Source: Hypomesus transpacificus (lineage: Eukaryota; Chordata; Actinopteri; Osmeriformes; Osmeridae). Taken from it: DNA of 64,000 nt. The stretch is taken from positions 199,108 through 263,107 of the forward strand of contig NW_025813745.1 of NCBI RefSeq assembly GCF_021917145.1. The letters are read 5' to 3'. The notes under the pieces are model-generated. The model had not been told where the DNA came from. It saw nothing but the letters and a program-made list of their open reading frames with translations, and searched no databases. Made by a program: the position numbers and the translations under genes. Each line of letters begins with the position of its first letter. The stretch's first letter is position 1. Shown here piece after piece: positions 29,555 to 42,298 of this stretch.

Positions 29555-30389
29555 GAGCGCGAATTAGAGAGAGAGGTATGTGTAAGATTACTCTGATGTA
29601 ACCCCTTGACACACCCCATCACTTTGAGTGTCTGCCTGTCAGAAAAATTGAAGATGTATCTTTTTTTATTCTGTATAAAATGATACTGTGTTCAGCATTC
29701 CTTGTGTGGAAAGAGAGGCCTACTCCCAAACCTGGAATAGATGGAGACGCAAACTCTGGTGACCATTTGCTTGACACCTATATGGTCAACTAGGGTTGAT
29801 GACGCAAACACTCACACACACGCGCGCAAGGTCTATGCAAGGGAGCCAATGAAAGAAGAGTTATGAAGAAATTGGGATTTCCTATGTGCTTACATTATTC
29901 ACTTATCAATAGAACTAGTCATTGGATACTAGTTAGTAAGTTCTCATGTAAACTTGCTATTAATAAGAGTAGATTGTGTCTATGTGTCAGGATTAATAGA
30001 TGTTCGGGGTCAGGAGAAAGTACTGGCTAAACGTTCCTTGTCATGACTACAATTAGAGCTCCATATGAACTCTCTAGTCTGAGAGTTGTCATGGTGTTGG
30101 GAGCAGTGAATCTCTTTCTCTGAGACTGTCGTAACGTCAATACTGTCTGACTGTCACAATCTATGTTTACATTCTTGTGCCCTATAAAAGATGGTCCTCC
30201 GGCTTTCAGAGCTGAGAGAGACATGATTGAGACCTAAGCCTGGTGTTGTGTTGTCATTTATTGTCAGAGATCTGGTTCTTTGTTTGGCAAAACTCATTGC
30301 CACAACTTGTGCCACTGTGTTTAAATGCACGCTTCAGATAAAAAAGAAACAGGCAATGAAAATAAGCAAAGGCTGTAATCATAATATAT

Positions 30390-31665
30390 ATGGGGTTCCA
30401 TAAAAGTTATTGATTGAGATTAGTGAAGATTTCATGCTATTTTCAGAGATTAGCGATTTATTTTCTATCATTTTTTTAAATGTTTTATTGAAAAAGTAAA
30501 GGGTGTGGAAGTAGGCCAGACACTATTAGAATAATCTGGTGTGTATTTGAGATTTTTTGACCCAAATTTGGAAAATATATTGAGATTAGCAAGGATTTCA
30601 TGCTATTTTCAGAGATTAGCGATTTTCTATCATTTTTTTAAAAACATTATTGAAAAAGTAAAGGGTGTGGAAGTAGGCCAGACACTATTCGAATAATATG
30701 GTGTATATTCGAGATTTTTTGACCCAAGTTTGAAAAAGTTATTGAGATTATCAATGATTTCATGCTATTTTCAGAGATTAGCGATTTTCTATCATTTTTT
30801 TAAATGTTTTATTGAAAAAGTAAAGGGTGTGGAAGTAGGCCAGACACTATTAGAATAATCTGGTGTATATTCGAGATTTTTTGACCCAAGTTTGAAAAAG
30901 TTATTGAGATTATCAATGATTTCATGCTATTTTCAGAGATTAGCGATTTTCTATCATTTTTTTTAATGTTTTATTGAAAAAGTAAAGGGTGTGGAAGTAG
31001 GCCAGACACTATTAGAATAATCTGGTGTGTATTTGAGATTTTTTGACCCAAGTTTGGAAAAGATATTGAGATTAGCAAGGATTTCATGCTATTTTCAGAG
31101 ATTAGCGATTTTCTATCATTTTTTTTTAAACATTATTGAAAAAGTAAAGGGTGTGGAAGTAGGCCAGACACTATTAGAATAATATGGTGTATATTCGAGA
31201 TTTTTTGACCCAAGTTTGAAAAAGTTATTGAGATTATCAATGATTTCATGCTATTTTCAGAGATTTGCGATTTTCTATCATTTTTTTAAATGTTTTATTG
31301 AAAAAGTAAAGGGTGTGGAAGTAGGCCAGACATTATTAGAATAATCTGGTGTGTATTTGAGATTTTTTGACCCAAGTTTGGAAAAGATATTGAGATTAGC
31401 AAGGATTTCATGCTATTTTCAGAGATTAGCGATTTTCTATCATTTTTTTAAAAACATTATTGAAAAAGTAAAGGGTGTGGAAGTAGGCCAGACACTATTA
31501 GAATAATATGGTGTATATTCGAGATTTTTTGAAACAAGTCTGAAAAAGTTATTGAGATTATCAATGATTTCATGCTATTTTCAGAGATTAGCGATTTTCT
31601 ATCATTTTTTAAAATGTTTTATTGAAAAAGTAAAGGGTTTGGAAGTAGGCCAGACATTGTTGGAA
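30390..31665 (+). repeat. Right-arm tandem array, 162-bp unit, 8 copies
   Basis: The landmark CAGAGATTAGCGATT starts at 30444, 30610, 30772, 30934, 31096, 31258, 31420 and 31582. Spacing is 162 bases apart from the first gap of 166. Two unit types, one with GGTGTATATTCGAG and one with GGTGTGTATTTGAG, partly alternate, suggesting spread of a two-unit block. There is no coding content and this is not a CRISPR array. Confidence 0.93.
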
Positions 31666-31836
31666 TGCTCTGCTGTTTGTTTGAGGTTTTATAGTCATAC
31701 AAATATTATAAATGTCATCATTTTTCAAAATTGTATGGGTAATTTTCACCCGGTCCCTAACTCGGCGCTGCAAAGTAGCGTCTTCCGAATGTGAGACGAA
31801 TGTCGAATGTCGAATATGAAACTAACTTCACCTCGG

Positions 31837-31846
31837 TATTTCCTTT
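31837..31846 (+). repeat. Right copy of the 10-bp direct repeat
   Basis: Identical to 28689-28698 and directly outside the right inverted repeat. Confidence 0.75.
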
Positions 31847-33173
31847 CACTATAGGAAAGCAATCACTGATTTAATTGGTCATTACATATTCGGAACCATA
31901 TGCATAAGTTCCTGCATTATTTTACATGATAGAACGGTTGGTATCTTGGATACAGGCTACACAGCCTGCAAACTCCTCCTGACTAACGTACATTTTTCAT
32001 CTTTTTTTTTACTCAGGTAAAATTTTCATAATTGTAATAGCTACAGAGACGAGAGGCCTTTTTATTCATGCACACGTTATACACTAACCTATATACCTAC
32101 TCTAAATACATAATTTATCGCATATGTGTATTAATGTGAATTTCCAAACAAATATTTAACTAACCTTCCTACAATCAGTATGAAAAGTGCTTGACAGTTA
32201 GCTATCAATGCCCATGATTCACACCCCCCTGCACAAAAGTGGGTGTAGCGCAGTTACAGTGTCTCTGTTTGGCATCATAAAGTGTGATGGCGCCACCCTG
32301 CGGGTGATGACAGGTTTACATAAGTTACTTCCAAAGCGTCTGATAAACTTATTACAGGGCACGAAAGATGGGGTGAGGGGGGGTCAGGGTACCACACCGA
32401 ATCCGAGGTGAAAATGTGTAACTCGTGACACCTAGAAGCTACACTTATATTGTCACTCTTTGCATGGAACTAAGCAGAACATGTACATTTGTACGACTTC
32501 CAAATTACCAGTTGTCTGCAAACAACCCGCCCGCCGGCAGCAATCTTTCAGAGAATCTCGAGGTGTCGGGCCTGCGCCATGCTAGCCTACATTTCTCCAG
32601 GAGAAAACTGACAAGAAGCCAGATGATCTGATATTGTGTCCTCCGACTCGTAATCTACTCACCTAGCTGGTGCGAGTGGACTGGATCTGGAAACACATTT
32701 AACCCACTTTACAAAAATGTTGCATGCATAACACTGTTCTTGACAACCTTCTTTTGATGTTGCTGCATTGACATTGAATTACAAAACAATGTAGGTTTTT
32801 CATTTTCAATTGAGCGGCTATAAAAAAAAGTTTGCACACCAAGACCTAGCACTGCGATGAAGTCACTTGATGGCTGGCCAAAAGTCCTCTTCTCAGAGCG
32901 AGTGCCACATTCTATTGGGCAATGTTTCTGCCTTTGTTGATGTGTTTACTTGTGTAACGACCTTCTTACTGTATGTTTGTTGTCAACGAGTAGTGTGTGG
33001 GTGGGGGGAAGACACAATTGTTCTTCAACAAGTATTTTTCAATGGCTCTGATTTCTCAATTATCGAGTAACAAATGGCACCGAGTGGAACCGACGTAACT
33101 GCTATAGCCAATCGAAAAACAGGAAACTAGCGTTCGGTTTGTTCCTTAGAATGCGTCAGGTGAACTATCCAGT
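31847..33173. other. znf654 upstream region, no gene seen
   Basis: Unique sequence without a credible exon. The last few hundred bases should hold the znf654 promoter and 5' UTR. No TATA box is obvious. A CGGBP1 coding frame, expected here from human gene order, is absent. Confidence 0.55.
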
Positions 33174-36100
33174 ATGGCGGACAGAGAAAGTGACTTGGGA
33201 ATAGAGGCGCTAGAAATCGATCTGGATGCTTTATTTGACCGTTATTGTAAAAATGAACCTACACTGCTAAGCAATGAATATTGCTCCGATTTTTGTAAGG
33301 TAGGTTACATATCAGGCAACCACCGTATACGCTTCACATAGACAACCGTTAGCACTGTTTATGCTCGCTAGCTACTATAGTAACGTGACGCTAGCTAGTT
33401 CGCCAGTCAGAATACACAACATTGACATTAGGCTAACTAATTGCTAGCTTTCATAGTGTGAACTTTGCCAGCCTTCTGTCAACACATCTACCACTAAAAG
33501 TCCTTAACTCCACTAGATGCTAAAATATTATCATTATTTAATTTTTTACTAGTAGCCACGGTGCCCATTAGCTTACTATTTACTAACGCCTACACGCACG
33601 GATATAAAGGAGCTAGTGTTGCGAGCTAACTAGCTAAACATTATTGCATGCTATCTTGATAGACCAATGCATCTAGCTAGAAAAAGTTATTTAATGAATT
33701 TTCGGATTTGGGAACTCAAATGTAAACCAACCACGAGTGAACAACAACTCTTTGCCAATGTTTAATACAGTATGTACGTATTTCCTTGAAGTTGGCTTAC
33801 CATAATGTTTTTAATGACTCTTCTTTCTAAGTTTATAACTCTGTACCGGTCTCTAAACAGTTAGTGGAGGAGCACACACGGCAATGGCAGGTACCTCTGC
33901 CTCAGCTGAAGCTGCTTCGAATAGCCCTCTGCCATTTTACCAAAGCCACCTCTGCCTTTCCCGAGGACTGTCAGCACATTCGCTATGCTCTCAGCAGTTT
34001 GGCATTGTAAGTACATCACCCTGAGACATGTCCTATGTGCCTGAACTTATTCTTAGCAACGGTGAGAGTACACATGATGCTGTAAGGATGGACCTAATGA
34101 GAGTTATTGTGGATGAGCATTTATGCCTAGCTTGGACTCAGTGTGTCTCATGTGGCTGAACGTATGCAGGAGCTTTTTTGAGCTGATGCTGTTCTTCAGT
34201 AAGGAGGAGTTTCAAGAACATCCCTTAAAGGACATACTGGATTCTCTGCAGGTAAGAAATAACAGACACTGCACTTCTTCTCCATCTTATAGGTGTCTAA
34301 TACCAAACATTCTGATAATTAATTGAGGAACGAGTTGTTCATGGGATGTATTTCACATCTTTTACTCCAGGACTGTCATTCGAAACTGCTGAGACACAAG
34401 AATGTGTACCTACAGCAAGTCAGGCAGATCATTAACAATGGCGGCCCTTGGGAAGGCCCTGTGCTGCAGGCCATCCTAAGGGAGACTGCATGGCCACAGA
34501 CAGAAGGTATATACATCTATCTATCATATATATATATATGTACGTGCATATAGTACATGTCTGAGTAGTATTAGCATTTCTGTGGAACTTCCTTTTCTGG
34601 AGAAAAAAAATGATTGACTCATGTCTATATTGGTTTCCTTTCTCTGCAGTGGAGAAGTATTTGAGCTCTGAGGTGCCAGTGTTTTTTGAGCTGCGCGTGC
34701 GGTACCTGCAGGCTTGTGAGCATGTACAGGAGGCCCTGGCCCTGGCTAAGAGCTGCCTGGAACACCCTGCCACAGGCAGACACCTGTACTTCCACCAGGC
34801 CTACCTCACCTGCCTTTACAAGGCATCCTTACACGAACACCTGCAGAAACGGGTACGAGCACGGGAGACGCGTCAGGGAAAGACGGGAGCGAGAGAGGCA
34901 GAGGGAGAGGAGGAGAGAGAGAGGCTTGTGCACGCTGGGAAGCGACAGTGTGGAGAAGAGCAATGTGAAAGCGAAAAGCCTGTATCTCCACTGTCTCTCT
35001 GCTTCTCTTCAGGTGGCTGAGATGGATGGGCGGGATGCTGTCGAGATGATCTGCAATACGGAGAGCGTCGAGAAAGATGAGCTGCTCCTGTATCTGTGCA
35101 AAGCGTTCCTCACCCAGCAGCTGCAGAACGGAGACATGTATTACATCTGGTCAGTTAGACTTTGCAGTCACACAGTAACTGTAGCTCAAAGTACATTGAG
35201 TTGGTCCATTGAAAACGGCCTACATAATTGTATAGTGTTGTGTTGAGAGCCCTAGTTGTGTCAGTTTGCCCTGTGTGTTATTGTCCTGCCTAGGTTACTG
35301 GCTATATACTGCTTTCAGGCCTGTCACTACCTAGCTCTTTTGATCCATGCTGTATTGGCACTGGCTAGTTAGGTTTTTCTTGGGGTGCTAAATGTAGTTC
35401 TGTGTTTTGGTAGTTGTGCTTTGTGCTGTCGTTCCCGAGGGGTGACGGGTCATTCTCCTCCCTCACAGGGACCTGGTGTTTATTTGGAGTAGGCTGCACC
35501 TCAGGGCACATCCTTCCAAACAGGGCTTCCTGGCTGAATGCAGGCAACTTATGGCCTCTGTCAGCAATGTACGCGCCATCTTCCTCTTTATCAAAGTGGT
35601 CACGGAAGAGGTCTGTACACAGTAGCCTTTTGGTATTAAAATGTAAAAAAAATAAAATAATAATTGCGGGGCAAGCCTTTGTTTTATATAAGACCTTGCT
35701 GCCAGGCATACCGTTTCATATTAACGCCGTTTGTGCTCTGTCAGATGGGGACTGAGGGCGTTCAGTTCTGCGTGGAACTGTGTGCCCGAGCCATGCAGCG
35801 CGACCCCCAGTCGGACCCCCAGACACGCTCCCTCGTGTGCAAGACCATCGCCTTCCTGCTGCGCGGGGACCTGGAGGTGTGTCGGGCCTGCGCCCTGCTG
35901 GTCCTTCACCTGGAGCACAGCTTGGAGGCCTACAGGACCGTGTGGCTGCTCTACACCCACCCGGACCAGGAGCAGCACCCACACCAGAGCCCCATCAAGA
36001 CCAACATCCGCTTCCTCGTACTGCAGGTCAGAAACTCTGAGTGGAAGAAAGCAGGGTCCCACAGTCCCAGGTTAAGCGTAGACCGCATCGACTGAACAGG

Positions 36101-39100
36101 TAGTAGTATAGGCAGCCCAGTACGCTGGCTCCAAGTATATTAGGGTATGTGTAAAATAACCTAAAATCTCTCCGACCAGTATACCTTTTTGTGTTTTGTA
36201 GAAAGACTATTGACCTTTCTCCCATTCCCTCCCCAGTTGCTAAAAGAAGGCTTATGCTTTGACCCTGAGTTCTGGAACCTTCTTACCCTGAGGACCCACT
36301 GTTTGGAGCTGATGAGCGACAAAGCAGGGAAGGCCGCTCTCAGCGAGATGCCGGAGGAAGAGCAGGTGGAGGAGGAGTGGTGGACACCCAGTGACCTGAG
36401 CGCACCCCAGGCCTGCGGGCCACAACCAGGTGCTGCCCGTCCGCATCCTGAAGCAGGCCCAGCGTCCGATGCCTCTGCTGGGAGGGAGGAGGAGGTGGAG
36501 GAGGGCGAGGCCTCTCCTGAGCCCACCCCCGACAGCCCAGTCAAGAGGAGGTGGTGGAGCAGGCGGAGGAGGAGGAGAGGGAGGAGGCGACACGGCTCCG
36601 ATGACGCCGACTCAGGAGACGACCCGGAATTCAAATACGCGATCCAACCCACCTACACAGACGGCAGGTCCAAATACTCCCTCAGGCGTCATCCCGCCTC
36701 GGCTCAGGAAGGCGGCCTCAAACAGCCCGCCAACCGGCAGAGGGAGTACTTGGCGAGGCGGGTCAAGAACACCATTCTGAAGAGGCGGGGTAGGAAGCCC
36801 AGGTGGCTCCTGGAGATGATCAGGCTCCAGGCAGAGAACATTGCCCCAGAGGGCATTAGGGAGAAGGGGCGGGGAAGGGGGCGGTGGGGTAAGAGGAATG
36901 CCTTCAGGACTTCCACATTGGAGCTCTCCTACCCTGAGAATGAAATGACGGTGGAGGAGAGGATTGGTACAGGCCACAGCATCAGGCCAGAGGGAGGACT
37001 TGACCCGTCGGAGAAAGAAAACGAGATGATGGGTACTGAGAACAGTATTGAACTGTGTAGGATGGAGGGCCATGGTGAGATGGTAGATGTTAACTGTCTA
37101 CAGGGTAATGCTCCTGGAGCACTGAAAACAGACACAGACTCGAGGTCAGTGGAGGCGGGGCATTGTTCTCCTGGTGGTTCTTCAGACCCGGAGCTTGATG
37201 GTCCATTGTTGACGCTTGAGGAGGATCCACTGCAACTCTTCCACAGCTACTCTAAACTTCACAAAGAGGACGAGGAGAATGAACTACAGCCCCCAGAATC
37301 CCCCCAGTTGGAAGCAGATGACGACAGCACTGAGCAGAAGCTGCCATTGGAAGAAGACCCTCAGGTTAGTCCGATAGAAAGGTCACGCGTCCGGATGCAA
37401 CCGCTCGTCATCTGTGACGGTGCATTGGTGTCCATGGAAACCTTTGGGGGGAATGTTCACTGTCACTATCATTTGCCCCCATTAAATCTTCCCTCCTCTC
37501 CTTCCTCCTCCAGGGCGAAGGCATGAAGCCCTGGAAGGCCCGTGCCCTCCGTGCCCGACGCTATGCCCACCTGCAGCACCACTGTGTCTACTGCCACAAG
37601 GACTTCAAAGGTGGGAACGTGGTGCGCCACAGTATCGCCCACCTGAAGAGGAGAAGGGTGTGCTGCATCTTCTGCGGCTCCTGCTTCAAGAAGTACAACC
37701 TGGCCAAGGAGCATGTCCTCCGACACATCGACGAACTGCTCAACAACCCCCCCAGCGGGCAAAAAACGGACGGCACCGAACCCCAAACCGCGACGTCCCC
37801 CGCGGTCAATGGGTCCACGGCACCGCCAGAGGGTGAGCACCAGGTCCGGAAATCCAAGCCAAAGTCTGAGGTCGGTAAGCAGGCCCGGATTATCCAGAAC
37901 CTCAGAGTTCTGCTCAAGAAGGCCAGGAACCTGAACAGGACGCCAGAGGAGACCAACCACACCGGGCAGGAGCTGATGGGCTTCAAGGACGAGCAGGTGT
38001 TCGTCAAAGACAACCTGGTGATTCTGAAGGTCGAGACGGGACAGGAAGGAGGAGAGGTGAAGGAAGGAGAGGCGGGAGAGAACGGCCTCGGGACCGAGTA
38101 CCCGCTGTGTCCGGCCGAGGACTGTGACAAGATCTTCATGAGGATTGGTCCGTCTCTGCTCAGACACGCCCTCAGGTTCCACACGGGAGACGTGGCCGTG
38201 CTGGAGCGGACATTCCTGTGGTCCAAGGGCAGGTGTATCTTCTGCCAAAGGTAGGAACGCTTCTCTGTATGTTACTACACTTATATTTATGTATCAGTAC
38301 AGACTTTCACCTCTGCATGTTATCAGAGTCTATTATACTCTTGGGCTACGTAGATGCTTTTTGGGCCTCGGTTTTCTCAGGCTCCCCAACAATACTTCTT
38401 GACTTCACCATTGGGTTGTGTAGATATTCACACTTGCCCCAGCACGTAGTTTCCCTTTGTCAACCACATATTTCCCAATGATTTCACTTCCTTGTCTCCA
38501 CTCCAGGCACATGCTGAATGTCCAACACTACATTGACCACATGAAGCTCCACGACGCCCCCCTGAGGCAGATGTGTGTCCACCTGAAATGCAGCCGGCGC
38601 TTTAAGACCCCCCAGGAGCTGAAGGAGCACCTGGAGACCCACAGGCCCCTGCAGCCTCAGTGTCTCTTCCCCGGCTGTGAGCTGATCTTCACCACCATCC
38701 CCGGCCTCCAGGACCACGAGTGGAGGCACTATACCCAGCCCCAAGGCAAGGAAGGCCCAGGGCAAGTCAACCCCAGCCAGGTCAATCCCGAGGCCCCGTG
38801 GAAACACAGGGTGAAGATCCTGGAGCTGTGGCAGCAGGAAGGGAAGGGCCAGAGAGAGAAGGCCCAGGTCCCGGGCTCTGTGGCCAGGCATGGGACTGGG
38901 ACTACCGAGAGGGTGCCAGGCCAGACACCCGAGTCGAACCCTAATGGTGAAGCGTCAAACACAGCCACTGGTCTTCCCAGAGACCCCGGCCTGAGGCCCG
39001 TCAACGGACACGAGGCGGGGCACACCCACCAGGCTCCGGAAGGAGAGCGTCCTGCCTCTTACGCCACCCCGACAGCACCCGCCTCGAAGCCCAAGAACTC

Positions 39101-39615
39101 GACAGAACCATCCCATCCTGGTGCTCCGGACGACGTGGACATAAAGGATGTGGAGGAGCCGGTCACTCTCCCCGAGGTCCTGAGGACACTGGAAGACCCG
39201 GTCATCCAGGCCCACAAGCCTGCCAAACCCGAGGACCCCGTCTATGCACCTTTCGTCAAAGCCCCGTTCATCCGCCCGCCACCCTCCACGTACCTGGACG
39301 AGTCGGCGCTCAGCATGCGCAAGCGCAGCAAGGCCTCCGAGGTCCCTTCCAGTCCTCAGTCCAGCAGTAAGAGCCAGCCGGTGGTCGTGGCGGTCCCGCA
39401 GAGGCAGCGCTGCTCCAAGTGTCTGTCGTCCTTCAGTGGGCCAGTGGAGCTGGAGAAACACCAGGCTCTCAACACCTGCTCCTCCCTCTTCAACTTTGAC
39501 TCTGACGACGACAGTGAGTGTCACTCATTCCAGGGTCAGCGTCAGAGAGAGGCGTCGGTTTAGTGTGCTTGTTATGCCATAACAGATCCAAACTCCACTT
39601 GTCTCCGCAGGTTGA
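33174..39615 (+). CDS. znf654: ZNF654 zinc-finger protein (ZNF292/RLF family), twelve coding exons
   Basis: A nuclear, probably DNA-binding protein of little-known function. Exons: 33174-33299, 33861-34006, 34170-34251, 34371-34506, 34650-34852, 35013-35149, 35469-35610, 35745-36026, 36237-37364, 37514-38250, 38507-39513 and 39611-39615. Frames join exactly and give about 1,376 residues; human is about 1,130. Residues 1 to about 450 are the helical region shared with ZNF292 and RLF (DCQHIRYALSSLALSFFELM, GDMYYIWDLVFIW, LLKEGLCFDPEFWN). Then come an acidic/arginine-rich stretch and an AT-hook, RRGRKP, at about 601-606. C2H2-type fingers begin at about Cys818 (CVYCHKDF), Cys848 (CIFCGSCF) and Cys993; another is split by the intron after 38250 (CIFCQR-HMLNVQHYIDHMKLH). 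A late CSKCLSSF motif and the ending DSDDDS match the family. The ATG at 33174 starts a short N-terminus, MADRESDLG. Confidence 0.95.
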
Positions 39616-42298
39616 AGGTGACGGGTGAACTCAGGGACCTCTGTCGAGGCTGCGTAACGATTGTGAACTTCGAGATTGTTAACCTCTTCTTCCTTCCGAC
39701 ACCTGGCCTGTGAGACTGAACGAGCTGTTATGGACCCTAAGATCATCCCCTCTTGAGAGGTGAAAAGGCCCACTGTGTGGTACAGATGACAGTCTGACCT
39801 TTATCTCAGAGAGACGTCAACTTGTTGTCCATTTTGACCCCCTTTGTCTTCAAGGACTTGACAGATGTAATCAGTCCATCACGGAAGCTCTGCAGAGCAT
39901 GCAAATTCACATCTAAATTGGAAATGGGCAGGAAGTGGAAGTGGTAGAGCTAGAATGGGGTGAGTGTGAATTACCTAGCAATAAATATTTATGATATAAC
40001 AAAAAAGGCATGTTTCCCAAACACACACTATTGACACATGGACATTGGTCTCTTGTAACGTCCTCATTAGATAGGTTATTTTGGTAGTTTAACCAGAACG
40101 CCACCTACTGGTGCTCAGCCTTACTACAATCCTTTCCTTAAATGAAACGCTCTCTTTGCCTCATTCTGCCGTTACACCATTGTGCTCTTCCGGAACACAT
40201 TCTACAAACCACATACTCTAGATATGCTACACTAGTCATATCCTTCCTAAGTCTGCGATATACACTGTATATACATTTGGACTCTTTGATTCTATGATAA
40301 CCATCATCGATTCACTACGTCGTATGTTTCATTTCCTCAATGAGAGATGAAGTAAAATGCACTGTATAAAAAATAAAATAAAAACAGTATTTCTAGACTG
40401 CTTGAAATAATGATTTACTCAGTTTGCTGTAAAAAAAAATATATCATGTAACTAACCTGTTACAATTTTCGGTTGTGACTGCTTTCTATTTTTTACTGAC
40501 TTTTTGTAAGGAGTAGGAGTTACCTACTTGTGAATGTGTCTATGCATTTGATTACAAATGTTTTATACAAATGATTTTTGACACTACATAACAGGTGTAC
40601 TTGTAAAGTATGTGCAAGGTTCTGTATGATTTGGATGTATATGTTGGATATTTGGTACAAGGATTAATACATGAGGACATTTAAAATAATGTGTATATGT
40701 GTATTTACTTGATTTGTACTGAAAGGTGTCATTTATTTTTCTTAAAGAAAAGACCTGGCTTGTTTAAATAAACACTTGTTTTTGAATCAATGAAATTGTC
40801 TGTTTAATTTTGTCCAGAATCAATTAATCAATTGTTTCACAGCAAATGGCTCAAGATGGCAGCTATGGTCAGGTGCACTGCTATGAACTATCTTTTAAGG
40901 TAAAGAAATATGAAAACACTGTTTGACATGGTGTCGAACTGAAAAGCCAACACAAATACTGCAGACCACTTGGCTGTAATAATCATTTTATTAATGTGCA
41001 TAATTATCTTTATAAAAGTATTGCTTTGAAGTCAGGTTGTTGTCAAATCCAGGCAAGAGGCAAGAGCATGATAAAAGTCTCAACAGTATAACAGATTTGC
41101 ATCACATTGGTTTCCTGACAGTGAGGTGAGGTAAGGTTGGAAGAGTCCATTAGTCAAACTATCAGCTCTGAACACCTCGAAATAAGACCAGTTCATATTG
41201 CAGCTGAACTACGTTCAAAGAGCAGTTGGACCCCAGTGGAAAAGCTACACCAAGTGCCAACTTGTAAGAAATGTGGGGCCAGATAGGAACATGGCAGGGT
41301 TTTGGTGAGATAAGCTCTCATGCAGGATCAGGGTTAGAAGGCACTGGCTCGAGGACTGGGGGAGAGGGATGTGTCCTAGCTACCAGTCAGGATCAGAAAC
41401 ATAGCCCATGCATCAAAAGCATTCCTGTTCATGCATTTGAGTGAGTGAAAGAGACAAGGTTAATGACTAACCCAGAAGGGTTATAGTAGGTCTGACATGA
41501 TGTTAACATTTGTGTAAAAGACTTGAGGGAAAGATACCGGACACAAAAAAAAAAATCTTACGTGAAAGGAGGCTGTATCTGGTACAGTGGACTGTGCTGT
41601 GACGACGCTATACCATTTAAAGAAACATTTCGCTCATATAAGAAGCCCAGTTTGAGGCCATTGCATCATGGGACAGTTGACCTGAGACACCCAGTTGCAT
41701 TGTGCTGTAGCTGGAAAGGGGATAACCACTCTGTTGGCAAACCGTTGAGAAATGAGCTCCGTATGAATATTGCTACATGCAGGGCGCTGTAGGAAACATG
41801 ATATCACAAAGCTGGGTTCAGCAGCTTTTCGATTCAGAACCACAAAGTCCAGGAAAAGCAACACAAAAGGATCCATAAGCTGTACTGTAGATACATACGA
41901 CATTTCTTTCCGTACTTCCAACATGGTCCTTTAAAGATACATTTGAAGATAATCCAAGATAATAGACAAGTTTAAAGGTGCCTTTCTTGCAATAATTGCA
42001 TGCAAAGGGTTTAATTCAAGTACAGTGTCAATAAAGATTCAAAGTCAAAAACATTATCAAACTATAATAAATAGCTTTGCTAAAAAGCAGAAGTTGTACT
42101 TTCAGGGCTTGAAATGAGAGAAACAGTTAGAAAGGTATTTCCTTGTACACACTGCATACGAGCCCTGGCTCCACCTCTCCATACTACAACCGGTCATAAG
42201 AGAACAATATGTTAGTATGGCCTCAAGAAAACCAGAGCTGTTCTTCTGTACAGAAGAGAGAGAAGAACGGTGGAAGTTCTTGGTTTGGTTGGTTTCTC
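39616..42298. other. znf654 3' UTR and convergent intergenic DNA
   Basis: The znf654 3' UTR probably runs to the AATAAA at 40767-40772; an earlier A-rich cluster lies near 40,370. Minus-strand 3' UTR of the next gene should occupy part of 41,000-42,298. The two genes converge here. No further gene seen. Confidence 0.55.
40767..40772 (+). terminator. Candidate polyadenylation signal of znf654
   Basis: AATAAA followed within about 30 bases by T-rich and TG-rich sequence (TTGTCTGTTTAATTTTGT), about 1.15 kb past the stop codon. Confidence 0.5.

Noticed and set aside
29975..30310. LTR-like segment with a TATAAAAG box in the middle of the inverted-repeat element
   Set aside because: A TATA-like motif at about 30,182 and a CAGAGATCTGG-type stretch are suggestive, but boundaries and flanking duplication are not visible.
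30390..31665. Evenly spaced repeats considered as a CRISPR array
   Set aside because: Units are contiguous 162-bp repeats with no spacers, in a vertebrate transposable element.
37469..39524. Long antisense open frames (up to 259 codons) across znf654 exons
   Set aside because: Shadows of the coding exons; the sense frame carries the zinc-finger motifs and correct splice joins.
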